Source: an uncultured Draconibacterium sp.
GTDB taxonomy: Bacteria; Bacteroidota; Bacteroidia; Bacteroidales; Prolixibacteraceae
Direction of reading: 5' to 3'
Length of the DNA: 64,000 nt
NCBI RefSeq assembly: GCF_963677565.1
Contig: NZ_OY781981.1
Span: 248,001-312,000, forward strand
Position numbers and translations under genes: made by a program. Below are positions 15,968-26,097 of this stretch, in pieces; position 1 is the stretch's first letter; the number at the start of each line of letters is the position of its first letter. The notes beneath the pieces are model-generated. The model did no database searches and had not been told where the DNA came from. It saw only the letters and a list, made by a program, of their open reading frames with translations.

Positions 15968-17974
15968 ATGATTTTAGAAACATTTAAAACAGCCATTTTA
16001 CAAGGAATACCAAACGAACTTCCGTTGCCCAAACCGTATGAAACCAAAATTAACCACGCTCCAAAAAGAAAAGATATATTATCGGCAAAAGAGAAAAAAC
16101 TGGCGTTAAAAAATGCATTGCGCTATTTCCCTGCAAAATTTCATGAAGTGCTTGCTCCTGAGTTTTTAAACGAACTGGAAACTTTCGGGCGTATTTATAT
16201 GTACCGTTTTCGCCCTGATTATAAAATGTATGCGCGCCCTATTGATGAATATCCGGCAAAATCAAAACAGGCAGCATCAATAATGCTGATGATACAGAAC
16301 AACCTGGATTATGCGGTGGCTCAGCATCCGCACGAACTGATTACTTACGGTGGCAACGGTGCGGTTTTTCAAAACTGGGCACAGTACCTGCTTACCATGA
16401 AATACCTGGCCGAAATGACCGACGAACAAACGCTGGTTATGTATTCCGGTCACCCGATGGGTTTGTTCCCTTCGCATAAAAACGCGCCACGAGTTGTGGT
16501 TACCAACGGCATGGTAATTCCGAACTATTCGAGCCGCGATGATTACGAACGTATGAATGCACTCGGCGTTTCGCAATACGGACAAATGACTGCCGGATCG
16601 TATATGTACATTGGCCCGCAAGGCATTGTACACGGTACAACAATTACGGTTATGAATGCTGCCCGCCTGCACTCTCCCGGCGATTTTGGCGGAAAGATTT
16701 TTGTAACCAGCGGCTTAGGAGGCATGTCGGGAGCTCAACCAAAAGCAACGGTAATTGCCGGAATGGTTTGTATTATTGCCGAAATAAATCCAAAAGCGGT
16801 GGAAGTTCGCCACAGTCAGGGCTGGGTTGATGAAGTTTTTACCAACCTGGACGAACTGCTGGCACGCGCATTAAAAGCACGCCAAAACAAAGAAGCCGTT
16901 TCGCTGGCCTACCAAGGCAATATTGTTGACCTTTGGGAAAAGCTGGCCGAAGAAAACATACGGGTTGAATTGGGATCAGATCAAACATCGTTGCACAATC
17001 CGTTTGCAGGTGGTTATTACCCGGCCGGATTGAGTTTTGAAGAATCGAATAAAATGATGGCCGAAGCGCCTGAGCAGTTCCGCGAAGAAGTTTATAAAAC
17101 CTTACGCCGACATGTTGCAGCAGTGAATAAATTGACAAAAAACGGCATGTATTTCTGGGATTACGGAAATGCATTTTTGCTGGAAGCCAGCCGTGCAGGT
17201 GCCGATATTACCAAAGCCGATGGTGAATTTAAATACCCATCCTACGTTCAGGATATTATGGGGCCACTGTTTTTCGATTATGGTTTTGGTCCATTCCGTT
17301 GGGTTTGTACATCAGGGAAAGCAGAAGATTTGGAAACTACCGATAAAATTGCGGCCGATGTGCTCGCAGAAATAGCAGCCTCAGCGCCGGAAGAAATTAT
17401 AGGCCAGATGGAAGACAATATTCACTGGATTAAAGAAGCCGGGAGAAACAAACTGGTGGTGGGTTCGCAAGCACGTATTTTGTATGCCGATTGTACGGGC
17501 CGTACAAAAATTGCCAAAGCGTTTAACGATGCCATTGCCGACGGACGAATCTCAGCTCCTATTGTTTTAGGCCGCGATCACCACGATGTGTCGGGTACTG
17601 ATTCTCCATACCGCGAAACCTCAAATATTTACGATGGCTCGTCGTTTACTGCCGATATGGCCGTTCAGAATTTTGTAGGTGACGGTTTCCGTGGTGCCAC
17701 ATGGATTTCATTACACAACGGAGGTGGCGTTGGCTGGGGTGAGGTTATAAATGGCGGTTTTGGAATGACCATCGACGGCTCGCCCGAAGCCGAAGAACGC
17801 CTAAAAATGATGTTGCACTGGGATGTAAACAACGGCATTTCGCGCCGCAGCTGGGCGCGAAACAAACCGGCACGTTTTGCCATTGAACAGGCAATGAAAG
17901 AAAATCCGGATTTGAAAGTTACGCTGCCCGAGGAAGCTGATGATGAATTGTTGAATGGGCTATTTTTGAAATAA
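15968..17974 (+). CDS. hutU: urocanate hydratase, long form
   Basis: A 668-residue urocanase, the second enzyme of histidine degradation. It converts urocanate to 4-imidazolone-5-propionate using tightly bound NAD. Conserved family stretches include GGNGAVFQNWAQY, YSGHPMGLFPSH, the NAD-binding GLGGMSGAQPKA and GRDHHDVSGTDSPYRET. The protein is about 110 residues longer than the roughly 555-residue proteobacterial HutU and closer in length to eukaryotic urocanases; this longer type is known in Bacteroidota. No hutH, hutI or hutG lies beside it, so the pathway must be completed elsewhere. It is monocistronic. Confidence 0.95.
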   Translation: MILETFKTAILQGIPNELPLPKPYETKINHAPKRKDILSAKEKKLALKNALRYFPAKFHEVLAPEFLNELETFGRIYMYRFRPDYKMYARPIDEYPAKSKQAASIMLMIQNNLDYAVAQHPHELITYGGNGAVFQNWAQYLLTMKYLAEMTDEQTLVMYSGHPMGLFPSHKNAPRVVVTNGMVIPNYSSRDDYERMNALGVSQYGQMTAGSYMYIGPQGIVHGTTITVMNAARLHSPGDFGGKIFVTSGLGGMSGAQPKATVIAGMVCIIAEINPKAVEVRHSQGWVDEVFTNLDELLARALKARQNKEAVSLAYQGNIVDLWEKLAEENIRVELGSDQTSLHNPFAGGYYPAGLSFEESNKMMAEAPEQFREEVYKTLRRHVAAVNKLTKNGMYFWDYGNAFLLEASRAGADITKADGEFKYPSYVQDIMGPLFFDYGFGPFRWVCTSGKAEDLETTDKIAADVLAEIAASAPEEIIGQMEDNIHWIKEAGRNKLVVGSQARILYADCTGRTKIAKAFNDAIADGRISAPIVLGRDHHDVSGTDSPYRETSNIYDGSSFTADMAVQNFVGDGFRGATWISLHNGGGVGWGEVINGGFGMTIDGSPEAEERLKMMLHWDVNNGISRRSWARNKPARFAIEQAMKENPDLKVTLPEEADDELLNGLFLK

Positions 17975-18086
17975 CTCAACGATTATTCACCTTTCATTCT
18001 TAAAATAAATTATAGCGTTAGCCTGTAATCACAACGAAAAGATTGACTATCTTAACCGGACCAATCACTAAATAGTTTTGTACATA

Positions 18087-18719
18087 ATGACACAAAAAAA
18101 ATTCTCCCTCCTGATTATGTTGCTGTTTGTTCTACCAATTACCAACAATGCACAGGATTTTAAATTCGGTGGACTAACAGGAATCACTGCAAGCAAAATT
18201 TATTTTAATAATAAACCTTCCGATTTTTATGAAGAAACCGATGCTTTGACTGCATTCAATATTAATGCCTTTGCAAAGTATAAAAGCGCAAGTTTCTGGG
18301 GTGTTGCCATTGAGCCGGGCTTTATTCAGAAAGGATACCGTACTAATATTACATGGGGTTTTATTCAAGGCAGTGCAAAAGTTCGGTTAAACTATATTCA
18401 ACTTCCAATTTTGGCTGAACTTTATTTATCGGATAAGTTATACTTTTCGCTGGGTCCCGAGCTTGCTTACCTATTAAATGCAAAATACAATATGGAAGGG
18501 AAAACTGACATTACTGACATTTACGACAACCGATTTGAATTATCGGGATTAATTGGCGTGAACTATAATATTTACAAAAACTTCGATATTGGACTAAGGT
18601 ACAACAGAGGGCTAACAAAAACGACTGGGATAATTTTCATGAATGAAACCGGTGAATATATGGATGAAGCAAAAGAATATAATCAGTATTTACAAATCAT
18701 TGTAAATTTTACTATTTAA
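18087..18719 (+). CDS. outer-membrane beta-barrel protein, PorT-like
   Basis: A 210-residue protein. The ATG at 18087 opens a signal peptide (MTQKKFSLLIMLLFVLPITN, cleavage near NNAQ) and is preferred over a TTG three codons upstream. The mature part alternates hydrophobic and polar residues with Gly and aromatics (GVAIEPGFIQKGYR, LYFSLGPELAYLLN, NFDIGLRYNRGL) and ends in a Phe-containing strand (IIVNFTI). That is the pattern of small 8-stranded outer_membrane_beta-barrel_2 (PorT family) proteins. Such proteins are very common in this phylum and the specific role is unknown. It stands alone. Confidence 0.8.
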   Translation: MTQKKFSLLIMLLFVLPITNNAQDFKFGGLTGITASKIYFNNKPSDFYEETDALTAFNINAFAKYKSASFWGVAIEPGFIQKGYRTNITWGFIQGSAKVRLNYIQLPILAELYLSDKLYFSLGPELAYLLNAKYNMEGKTDITDIYDNRFELSGLIGVNYNIYKNFDIGLRYNRGLTKTTGIIFMNETGEYMDEAKEYNQYLQIIVNFTI

Positions 18720-18757
18720 CATTTTACTACATTTGAGTAATCTATTAAATAAGTATA

Positions 18758-19570
18758 ATGTCCGATCTTCCAAAAAGCAACCAATGTCCAGCTTGTAATT
18801 CCACTGCAATTGATAATTACTGTAGCAATTGCGGGCAAAAAATCTACAACAAGCGTTTTACCGTAAAAGGCATCTTTGCCGTTGTTGGAAATGCACTTAA
18901 TCTGGAGCGAGGCTTTCTTTACACAATGGTTTGGATGTTCCGTAATCCGGGAAAAGTTATTGACGACTACCTTAACGGGAAAACAAAACCCTATATCAAT
19001 CCTCTTAACTTCATTCTTATAATTGGTGGTGCATTTGCTTTTCTGGTACTTTCGCTTGGTATATTCGACACTAGTATCGAAACATCAAATCAACTTCTTG
19101 AAAACAACCAAAGAGCCGTATCTGCTGAAGCATTAGAATTTCAAAAACGCTGGATAGAATTTATCAGAAAATATATTAACCTGATCCCACTTATACTTAT
19201 TCCCTTTGCCAGTATTTTCTCGAAATGGTATTACCGTAAAAAGAAACTTTATTATGGCGAGCACCTAATTCTTAATTCATTTGTGTTCGGGCAATATATT
19301 GTCATCTCAATAATTCTTGCATTGACGACTATTATAATACCTGGCTTGCTGACTATTTTTCCTCTTGTTTCGGCATGTTTAACAGCTGTATATTTTACAT
19401 ATGCCTACTACCGCTATTTCCGCGGTTCAGTGATAAACGCCTTTTTCGGCGCGATTGTAATGTATCTGGGTGGATTTATTTTACTTATGATTCTGGTAAT
19501 GATTGTTATTATTATTTGGATAATAATAATGGCATCGTTAGGAATTAACCCTTTCGAAGCTGCAGGTTAA
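18758..19570 (+). CDS. DUF3667 membrane protein with zinc ribbon
   Basis: A 270-residue protein. An N-terminal zinc ribbon (CPAC at about 10-13, CSNC at about 22-25) is followed by the DUF3667 signature (TVKGIFAVVGNALNLERG, PYINPLNF). Four to five membrane helices follow at about 85-105, 145-160, 172-200, 205-220 and 230-258. The function of the family is unknown; Cys4 ribbons on small membrane proteins may sense or scaffold. It lies 38 bp after the beta-barrel gene and may be co-transcribed with it. Confidence 0.8.
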   Translation: MSDLPKSNQCPACNSTAIDNYCSNCGQKIYNKRFTVKGIFAVVGNALNLERGFLYTMVWMFRNPGKVIDDYLNGKTKPYINPLNFILIIGGAFAFLVLSLGIFDTSIETSNQLLENNQRAVSAEALEFQKRWIEFIRKYINLIPLILIPFASIFSKWYYRKKKLYYGEHLILNSFVFGQYIVISIILALTTIIIPGLLTIFPLVSACLTAVYFTYAYYRYFRGSVINAFFGAIVMYLGGFILLMILVMIVIIIWIIIMASLGINPFEAAG

Positions 19571-19593
19571 ATTTTGTTCAAGAGTGCAGTAAA

Positions 19594-19929
19594 TTAATCA
19601 AACAACATAGAATAATAGCGTGCAATTTCGCTCTGAATTTCGCCAACGCCAATGGCGCGACTCTTACGAATGGTTTCGCGGCCATCGAAAAACACCACGA
19701 TTGTTGGCGCGGTAAATATGCTGTTTTGTGCAGCTACGTCGGGAAGCACATCTGATTGTACGTAAACCAATTGCATTTTCGGGAAATTGGTCGTTACCAT
19801 TTCTTCCACCTTTGGTTTTAACACTTTGCACACCGAACAGGCATCGGTTGAAAAGTAAGCCAGTACAGCTTCCTGCTCATCTTTTAGGGCAATAAACTCA
19901 TCAATTGATTTAATTTCTTTGAACATCAT
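19594..19929 (-). CDS. thioredoxin-like protein with CSVC site
   Basis: A 111-residue single thioredoxin-fold domain without a signal peptide. The redox motif is CSVC near residues 32-35 (FSTDACSVCKVLKP) and the cis-Pro is in FTAPTIVVF. The WCGPC sequence of true thioredoxins is absent, so a specialised thiol-disulfide role is more likely than bulk reduction. It is the last gene in the run porU-porV-ispF-CoA-binding-trx, 34 bp after the CoA-binding gene. Confidence 0.85.
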   Translation of the reverse strand: MMFKEIKSIDEFIALKDEQEAVLAYFSTDACSVCKVLKPKVEEMVTTNFPKMQLVYVQSDVLPDVAAQNSIFTAPTIVVFFDGRETIRKSRAIGVGEIQSEIARYYSMLFD

Positions 19930-19963
19930 GCGAAGGTGTTTTTATTCAATGTGAAAGAGAAAT

Positions 19964-20326
19964 CTAATAATTTCCGATACTTAGCAACACCAGTGTGCAA
20001 GCCTCTTCTGCGTCAATATTATTGACTTCCAGTTTTTCTGCAAATTCAGGGTTTTCTGTTCCCGGATTAAAAATTACACGCTGCGGTTTCATTCGAATGA
20101 TATCAGCATAATACTCCGACTGATGCTGTGGCCCAACATAAAGTGTAACGGTATGTATATTTTCCTGTTCCGGAAAATTAGTTTGGATAGCAACATCTTC
20201 CACCAGTCCTTTTCGTTTCGCCAGCCCTAAAACCTCGTGATTGTTTCGGCGAAGTGCCAATATTGCTTTGTTGGAATATCGTGCCGGATTTTCGCTGGCA
20301 CCAATAACAAGTGTGCGTTTGCTCAT
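19964..20326 (-). CDS. CoA-binding protein (YccU-like)
   Basis: A 120-residue Rossmann-type CoA-binding domain (CoA_binding_2). The N-terminal VIGASENPARYSNKAI is the nucleotide-binding segment, and NPGTENPEF matches the conserved loop with the usual Asn and Gly. These small proteins bind CoA or acyl-CoA, and their physiological role is not settled. Its ATG (20326) directly abuts the ispF stop codon (20327), which indicates translational coupling. Confidence 0.85.
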   Translation of the reverse strand: MSKRTLVIGASENPARYSNKAILALRRNNHEVLGLAKRKGLVEDVAIQTNFPEQENIHTVTLYVGPQHQSEYYADIIRMKPQRVIFNPGTENPEFAEKLEVNNIDAEEACTLVLLSIGNY

Positions 20327-20806
20327 TTACATACGTTTTAAAAGTACCACAGCATTTACCGACATGCCTTCTTCGCGTCCCTCGAAACCAAGCGTTTCTG
20401 TAGTAGTAGCTTTTACCGAAACGCAATCGACATCAATTTCCAAAACATCGGCCATACATTGTTCCATTTCCGGAATGTGTGGCTTTAATTTAGGTTGCTG
20501 TGCCTGCACGGTTGAATCGATATTTACAATTTCGTAGCCTTTTTGTTTTACCAGCTCGTACGATTTTTTCAATAAAATCTTGCTGTCGATATTTTTGAAT
20601 TCGGCAGCCGTGTCTGGGAAATGTGTACCAATGTCACGCAGTTTCAATGCACCCAACATGGCATCGCAAATGGCATGAATAAGCACATCGCCATCAGAAT
20701 GTGCCACAGTTCCTTTGTGGTGTGGAATTAAAACACCGCCTAGCCACAAGGTTTCTCCTTCGGCCAGACGGTGTACATCATATCCTTGTCCAATTCTGAA
20801 ATCCAT
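20327..20806 (-). CDS. ispF: 2-C-methyl-D-erythritol 2,4-cyclodiphosphate synthase
   Basis: A 159-residue MECDP synthase of the non-mevalonate isoprenoid pathway. It cyclises CDP-ME 2-phosphate with loss of CMP. Zinc ligands are visible in GYDVHRL (Asp and His near residues 8-10) and in the conserved HSDGDVLIHAICDA (near 35-48). The C-terminal FEGREEGMSVNA signature is present. Normal trimer-subunit length. Its ATG overlaps the porV stop in a TGATG arrangement, and its stop abuts the next start, so it is embedded in the porV transcript. Confidence 0.97.
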   Translation of the reverse strand: MDFRIGQGYDVHRLAEGETLWLGGVLIPHHKGTVAHSDGDVLIHAICDAMLGALKLRDIGTHFPDTAAEFKNIDSKILLKKSYELVKQKGYEIVNIDSTVQAQQPKLKPHIPEMEQCMADVLEIDVDCVSVKATTTETLGFEGREEGMSVNAVVLLKRM

Positions 20807-21981
20807 CAGCGTTGGTTACTAAATGCATCAATATCAAACGCCAGCGTAAAACGAAGCGTATTTTCCAATGGGTGGTTGCGTTGTGTTGGCAACAGGTACG
20901 AAAAGTCGAGTGCAAACACGTTCATTTTTAAACCGGCACCGGCAGTAATAAACTGGCGGTTACCTTTATTTTCGTGCTCGTAGAAATAACCGGCACGCAG
21001 TGCAAATTGCTTGTTATACCAGTATTCCACACCAACCGACCAGGTAATTTCCTGAAACTCTTCCTTCAGTCCACCCGGTGCATCGCCAAACGATTTAAAA
21101 ATACCTTCAATAACACCAATATCAGAATTAATTCCTCCCGACCAGATTACGTCACCATCGCCATAATCTGTAGAATCAGCCGGAGGTGTTGGTACCAACA
21201 GTTTGTTGGCTTCTAACGCAAAACTAAATGAGTTATAATCATCAAGTTCCATAGTGTATGAAGCACCCAACTTCAAATTAGTGGGAATAAAGTCTTTTAC
21301 TTCGCCTTCGGTATATGATATTTTCGAACCAATATTCTGAATATTGATACCGGCTGCAAAAATATTGTCTTGTCTTCCGGCTCTGAATTCATTGTAATAA
21401 TAGAAAGCCACATCGGCAGCAAACGAGTTACCGGCACTGGTTTCTACTCCGTTTACAGACTGTCCGGCAGTAAGGTCGGAACGAATATAACGAACAGCAA
21501 CCGCTCCGGAAAATACATCACTTAATAGGCGTGAATAGCCAAAATCAATGGCAAATTCGTTCGGGCTTTGCTGCCCCATAAATTCTCCCTGGTCTGATGT
21601 AAAAACAATGTCCCCAAGCGCAAAATAGCGCAACGAAGCACTGATAGCTTGTACATCGTCGAGTTTTTTATATCCTGTAAGGTAAGCAAGGTTAATGTCG
21701 TCAACCAGGTTACGCAACCATGGCGAGTACGATAATCCCACTCCCATTTCGCTTTCCATAAAAACGTATTTTGCAGGGTTCCAATGCTGCGAGTTCACAT
21801 CGGCTGTAGTTCCAACTCCTGCATCTCCCATACCACCGGCACGCGAATCGGGCGTTATTGCCAAAAACGGAACGGCAGTGGTAATTGTATTGGCACCCGA
21901 CAAGGTTCCTTGTGCCATTACATTCTTAGTTACCATGGCTGCTAGAGCCAACACACATAAAATTCGTAATAATTTGATCAT
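20806..21981 (-). CDS. porV: type IX secretion system outer-membrane protein PorV
   Basis: A 391-residue PorV (LptO/PG27-like) protein. It is an outer-membrane beta-barrel of the T9SS attachment complex that shuttles cargo from the translocon to the PorU sortase. The ATG at 21981 is chosen because it opens the signal peptide (MIKLLRILCVLALAAMVTKN, cleavage after VMAQ). The diagnostic N-terminal region AVPFLAITPDSRAGGMGDAG is clear, and aromatic barrel strands continue to the C-terminus. It lies downstream of porU after a 174-bp gap and is coupled to ispF by stop/start overlap. Confidence 0.95.
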   Translation of the reverse strand: MIKLLRILCVLALAAMVTKNVMAQGTLSGANTITTAVPFLAITPDSRAGGMGDAGVGTTADVNSQHWNPAKYVFMESEMGVGLSYSPWLRNLVDDINLAYLTGYKKLDDVQAISASLRYFALGDIVFTSDQGEFMGQQSPNEFAIDFGYSRLLSDVFSGAVAVRYIRSDLTAGQSVNGVETSAGNSFAADVAFYYYNEFRAGRQDNIFAAGINIQNIGSKISYTEGEVKDFIPTNLKLGASYTMELDDYNSFSFALEANKLLVPTPPADSTDYGDGDVIWSGGINSDIGVIEGIFKSFGDAPGGLKEEFQEITWSVGVEYWYNKQFALRAGYFYEHENKGNRQFITAGAGLKMNVFALDFSYLLPTQRNHPLENTLRFTLAFDIDAFSNQR

Positions 21982-22155
21982 ACTATCTAAAAATTGAGCA
22001 TGCAAAGATATAATATTTGTCTTTGCAACAATAGGTTAAATCTGTCCACCGGATATTTTTTATCCTTAGTGCATCTTTTTTCTTCCACTAAAGCTTTTAA
22101 GCATACAAGAATGAAAACGCAGCTTTTACAGAAAAATTTTACGGAATTGAAAAAA

Positions 22156-25100
22156 TTATTGTGCCACCAACAATTTACCTGATTTAGAAGCAATTACTCC
22201 ATCATTGTTCTGCACGATGATATGGTAAACATAAACTCCCTGCGTTAATGGAATTTTCGACTCCGACAGGTCCCAACGCACCGGATTACTGGTATTTCCG
22301 CTCGAACTAATATCGGCTTCAAACATGTCAACCTTTCGTCCGTTAATATCATAAATATCAAAAATTGCAGATAACCTTGAGTCGGATTGATTATGACGAA
22401 TCACAAAATAAGTATAATCGGCAATCGGGTTAGGGTAATTGCTTACTTCCTCGATGATGAAATCTTCGGTAACCTCGAATTCAATTTCAGCTTCCGATGA
22501 ATTGTTGGCCACATCCCACGCCTTTAGCCTTAGGGTGTGTTTTCCGGCAGAAAGATCACTCAGAGGAAACTGCAACGAACCGCTTGTATAATCATCTTTT
22601 TCAGCCTGGTAATAATTGTTAAGCACAAACACGTTGGAATAATCATTATCGATAACCGCTGTTATATCATGACCAATTCCGGTGCCTACTGTATTAATTC
22701 CATTTTCGTCAGACAAATACGCCAGCATGGTTGGATTTTTGCCGGTTTTATCGCCCGACTTAAAATCTACGGTATTCAGGTAGAGCTGAATATCAGGCCC
22801 CGAATTATCGGTAATGCTCGATCCTTCTCCACCGATACAAAAATTAGAAAAAGCACCGTGCGCATCTTCATCGCCATTTTGGGCATAGTACATAATTTTC
22901 CCCGATCCGATTTTGTATGAAATATCTTTTGGCACTATAAAGCTAAAACTGAACCGCCCGTTTGTTACGCTTGATGTTCCCGAGTAAATGATATTGTTTT
23001 GCACCTGAAAAGTAAGCTCCCTGTTGTCGCTTCCATTACCAAGCGTTGTCATATCAATTTCTTTGTCGTAAACTGTATGTGTAAGTTCTCCGTTAAAATC
23101 GTCTATTCTATTATCAAAATAATCGGCAATATATCCTTCAATGGTAATTTTCTCAAGCGTACCAATTGTATCGGTGCTACTTGTTGCATCTTCACCATTA
23201 ATAGTTGTGGTTACTACCTGGTATTTCGGGTAAGAAAGTTTTAATGCAGGATCTGCCAGCAATGAGAAATTACGCTTGTTATTTCCATTTGCCAGATTAG
23301 ATTTTGCAAGGCGCATTACATCTCCCATTCGGTAGTGTTCGCCATCTTCATCTTTGGCAAAAATGAAGCGATAAAAACTTTTACTTAACTGGAAATTGGC
23401 ACCAGAAGTTACAACCCGGGTTGTGGAGAATAATCCGATACTTCCTCCGTTTGGATTCATCAAAACATACTCACCGGCAGAAACATCATCGGCATCAAAA
23501 CGACTAAATTCGCAGGTTGCCGTTACAAAAATTGGCAGCTGGTTTCTGTTCGACCACGAGTTGATATCGTTAACTTCAAGAACATGCTCGTGAGCAAGAA
23601 AGCGATTGTTGGCATGCCCGATATAGTTTAAAACAAGTACGCCATCTTCTACCCTTTCGTTTATTGCTGCATTTACCTCAGGATAACGCTCTCCGGCTGG
23701 TGTAACCTGCTCGGCATAAGCATCAAAGTAGATTTTTTCGGTAATAAATTCGCCATAATTTTTATTTAGGGTATCTGCAATTTGTTCGGATTGCCGCATA
23801 TGAATTCCAGTATCGCCATCATCGCCAATCATACAAACTACATTTCGCCAGGCACCTAATGCTTGCGGCTCGTAATACCGCTTTATCTTATCAACCACCA
23901 ACTGGGCCTCGTATGCTGTTGATGCCGGTATTCTTCCTATACCCAAATCTATCGATCCGAAGGATAGTTTTTCGCCTGCGTCAAGCATTACAAAATAATC
24001 ATCGCTAACGTATGAGTTTAATGGATCTAAAGAATTAGCCGATTGATAAGTTGGAATAAAATTTAGTCCTTTACCATTAATATTACGATTGTCGTAACTG
24101 CCGTCGCCAAAAAGCAATACATATTTTAATGTATTACCCCGGTCGTAAATCATTTTTATAAAATTACGTATTCCGGTTGCACTTTTACTTCCCGAGCTAA
24201 ACTCGTTATATACGTCATCAACATTTACAACTTCAACACTCATTCCATCGTAAGAACGATGAAAATCAGCCAGCTCTTCGGCAGCACTTATAAAGTTTTT
24301 ATGTGATATTATTATAAACTCAGGTGTATTAATTGCATGCAAATTCTGGTTTGCCACATCCTCAACAAACGCCGGCTCCTGAAATGTTCCGGAAGTATTA
24401 AAAACAACGAACTCGTTCAGATTAGCTGCCTCATGTTTAAAACTTAAATCAGTCCCGCTAATTTCTGCATTAATTTCTTTTACATTATTAATGTCAGAGA
24501 CATCCAGAACTTTAGTATCGGCTCCGCCGTCGGCAATCTGAAACTCAACCATATTTCCCAGGCCAACTGTTCTCGAATCTCTGAAAAACAACGGTACATT
24601 TCCAACCGCCAGCTCTCTTCTGTAGTTTAGTTCAATATAATCCATCCATGCTTCAGAACTGTTGTTTGATGCACCATAAGTCACCTCAATGCCCAGGTCT
24701 TTGCCCGACACAGTTAGGTCTATTGTACTTGTTTTTGCATCAGCATAAATACCATATGTTTCATCGGTATCTACACTTCTAAAATCTACAGTCCCGGTTT
24801 GTACTCCATTTACCTTTACATTAAAATTTGACGATTGATATGAACGCGCTGCGCCGCTTACTCTAATTTTCACACCAGGTTCTTCAGCCAGATCGACTAA
24901 CTCAAAACTGTAGTTTCTCGAACCATTGCGTGTAAATCGATTTCCGAACCATCTTTTACCCGATCCCAGTTCCAACAGGTTGTATTTGTCGGTTTCCAAC
25001 AAATCATAACAATCGAACGAAGTTGTAGTATGTGTCGTTTCTCCTGATGGTGTTGTAATTACCTCCAACTGTTTTGGCGATTCTTTTTCTCCTACAAAGA

Positions 25101-25890
25101 AATGGCCGTTGTTGGTAAATTCGTTTGAATTATGAACGAAAAAACCAGATTCATTTTGACTCCACTCCGAGATTCCCGGAGCATAAAAGAACAAACATTC
25201 TTCGCCTTCGTTGGTAGTAGTCCATATCGCACATTCTTCCAAATCGTCGTAAGTGATATTTCCGGGATCTTCCGACTGCAATATTCCACCACTTCCGAAT
25301 ACTCCAACCTGGCTTGGATCAGAAAAACCCCAATCATTTAACATTGAAAACGGGATCTTATAAATACCTTTCGCTGATGTTCTGATTTTTACCCATTTCC
25401 CTGATGCTAAAACCGACCCTGATTTCCAATTTATATCTTCTGCCGATTTTTTATAAACATCTGGTGCCGACCGTAACTGGAAACTTTTTAATCGGTAAAT
25501 TTTACCATTTTCTTCTTTTATTGGAATGACCTGAAGTTCTATTTTTTTATCCTCCCCAGACTTTAGCACGGTTGTACTAACCTTCAATTCGGATGGAATT
25601 TCGACGGAGATTTTATCTTTATAACTCGCTGTAACATCTTCGTAAACGGGATTCAGAACACTAAAACGAAGAATTTGGTTTGAATTATCAATGGAGTACA
25701 AACGGGTATAAACAGGCAATTGCAAATGCGCTAAATCGCCTGACAAATCTGCATTTTGGAAACTTTCCAACACATCACCCTTCATCTCTCCCGGATTTTC
25801 CTGCCAGTTGAGTACAACAACTTCATTGTGTACATCACTTACAGCAAACCCAACCAATACAATAAATAACAGGAGTATATATTTATTCAT
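22156..25890 (-). CDS. porU: type IX secretion system sortase PorU
   Basis: A 1244-residue C25 (gingipain-family) cysteine peptidase that cleaves the C-terminal signal from T9SS cargo and transfers it to surface lipopolysaccharide. The ATG at 25890 opens a signal peptide; the upstream TTG at 25902 adds nothing. The putative catalytic His is in YIGHANN near residue 759 and the Cys in TATCEFSR near 792. The N-terminal half is beta-rich. The C-terminus carries a T9SS sorting-type domain (YPNPIADYTYF, DIYDINGRK), as is usual for this protein. It is divergent from gldJ and upstream of porV, the same neighbourhood known in Flavobacterium. Confidence 0.95.
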   Translation of the reverse strand: MNKYILLLFIVLVGFAVSDVHNEVVVLNWQENPGEMKGDVLESFQNADLSGDLAHLQLPVYTRLYSIDNSNQILRFSVLNPVYEDVTASYKDKISVEIPSELKVSTTVLKSGEDKKIELQVIPIKEENGKIYRLKSFQLRSAPDVYKKSAEDINWKSGSVLASGKWVKIRTSAKGIYKIPFSMLNDWGFSDPSQVGVFGSGGILQSEDPGNITYDDLEECAIWTTTNEGEECLFFYAPGISEWSQNESGFFVHNSNEFTNNGHFFVGEKESPKQLEVITTPSGETTHTTTSFDCYDLLETDKYNLLELGSGKRWFGNRFTRNGSRNYSFELVDLAEEPGVKIRVSGAARSYQSSNFNVKVNGVQTGTVDFRSVDTDETYGIYADAKTSTIDLTVSGKDLGIEVTYGASNNSSEAWMDYIELNYRRELAVGNVPLFFRDSRTVGLGNMVEFQIADGGADTKVLDVSDINNVKEINAEISGTDLSFKHEAANLNEFVVFNTSGTFQEPAFVEDVANQNLHAINTPEFIIISHKNFISAAEELADFHRSYDGMSVEVVNVDDVYNEFSSGSKSATGIRNFIKMIYDRGNTLKYVLLFGDGSYDNRNINGKGLNFIPTYQSANSLDPLNSYVSDDYFVMLDAGEKLSFGSIDLGIGRIPASTAYEAQLVVDKIKRYYEPQALGAWRNVVCMIGDDGDTGIHMRQSEQIADTLNKNYGEFITEKIYFDAYAEQVTPAGERYPEVNAAINERVEDGVLVLNYIGHANNRFLAHEHVLEVNDINSWSNRNQLPIFVTATCEFSRFDADDVSAGEYVLMNPNGGSIGLFSTTRVVTSGANFQLSKSFYRFIFAKDEDGEHYRMGDVMRLAKSNLANGNNKRNFSLLADPALKLSYPKYQVVTTTINGEDATSSTDTIGTLEKITIEGYIADYFDNRIDDFNGELTHTVYDKEIDMTTLGNGSDNRELTFQVQNNIIYSGTSSVTNGRFSFSFIVPKDISYKIGSGKIMYYAQNGDEDAHGAFSNFCIGGEGSSITDNSGPDIQLYLNTVDFKSGDKTGKNPTMLAYLSDENGINTVGTGIGHDITAVIDNDYSNVFVLNNYYQAEKDDYTSGSLQFPLSDLSAGKHTLRLKAWDVANNSSEAEIEFEVTEDFIIEEVSNYPNPIADYTYFVIRHNQSDSRLSAIFDIYDINGRKVDMFEADISSSGNTSNPVRWDLSESKIPLTQGVYVYHIIVQNNDGVIASKSGKLLVAQ

Positions 25891-26063
25891 AAACACGTTC
25901 AATCATTATAAGCTTGTAAACGACAATCGGCTTCAAATATTGCAAAGATTACCAGCAAAGTAAACCCGAAATATCGACTAACGAAGGCAAAGATATTAAC
26001 ATCCTTATTATTTCAAGAATAAAATAATGAAAAGGCTGAACAATAAGAATTGAACAAATTAGT

Positions 26064-26071
26064 TATATTTG
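26064..26071 (+). promoter_or_regulatory. -7 promoter box for gldJ
   Basis: TATATTTG, a perfect TAnnTTTG match 27 bp before the ATG at 26098. Initiation would fall near 26078, which argues against the upstream in-frame starts at 26050 and 26077. Confidence 0.55.
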
Positions 26072-26097
26072 TGTCGATGAGAAAATTTATACAAACA

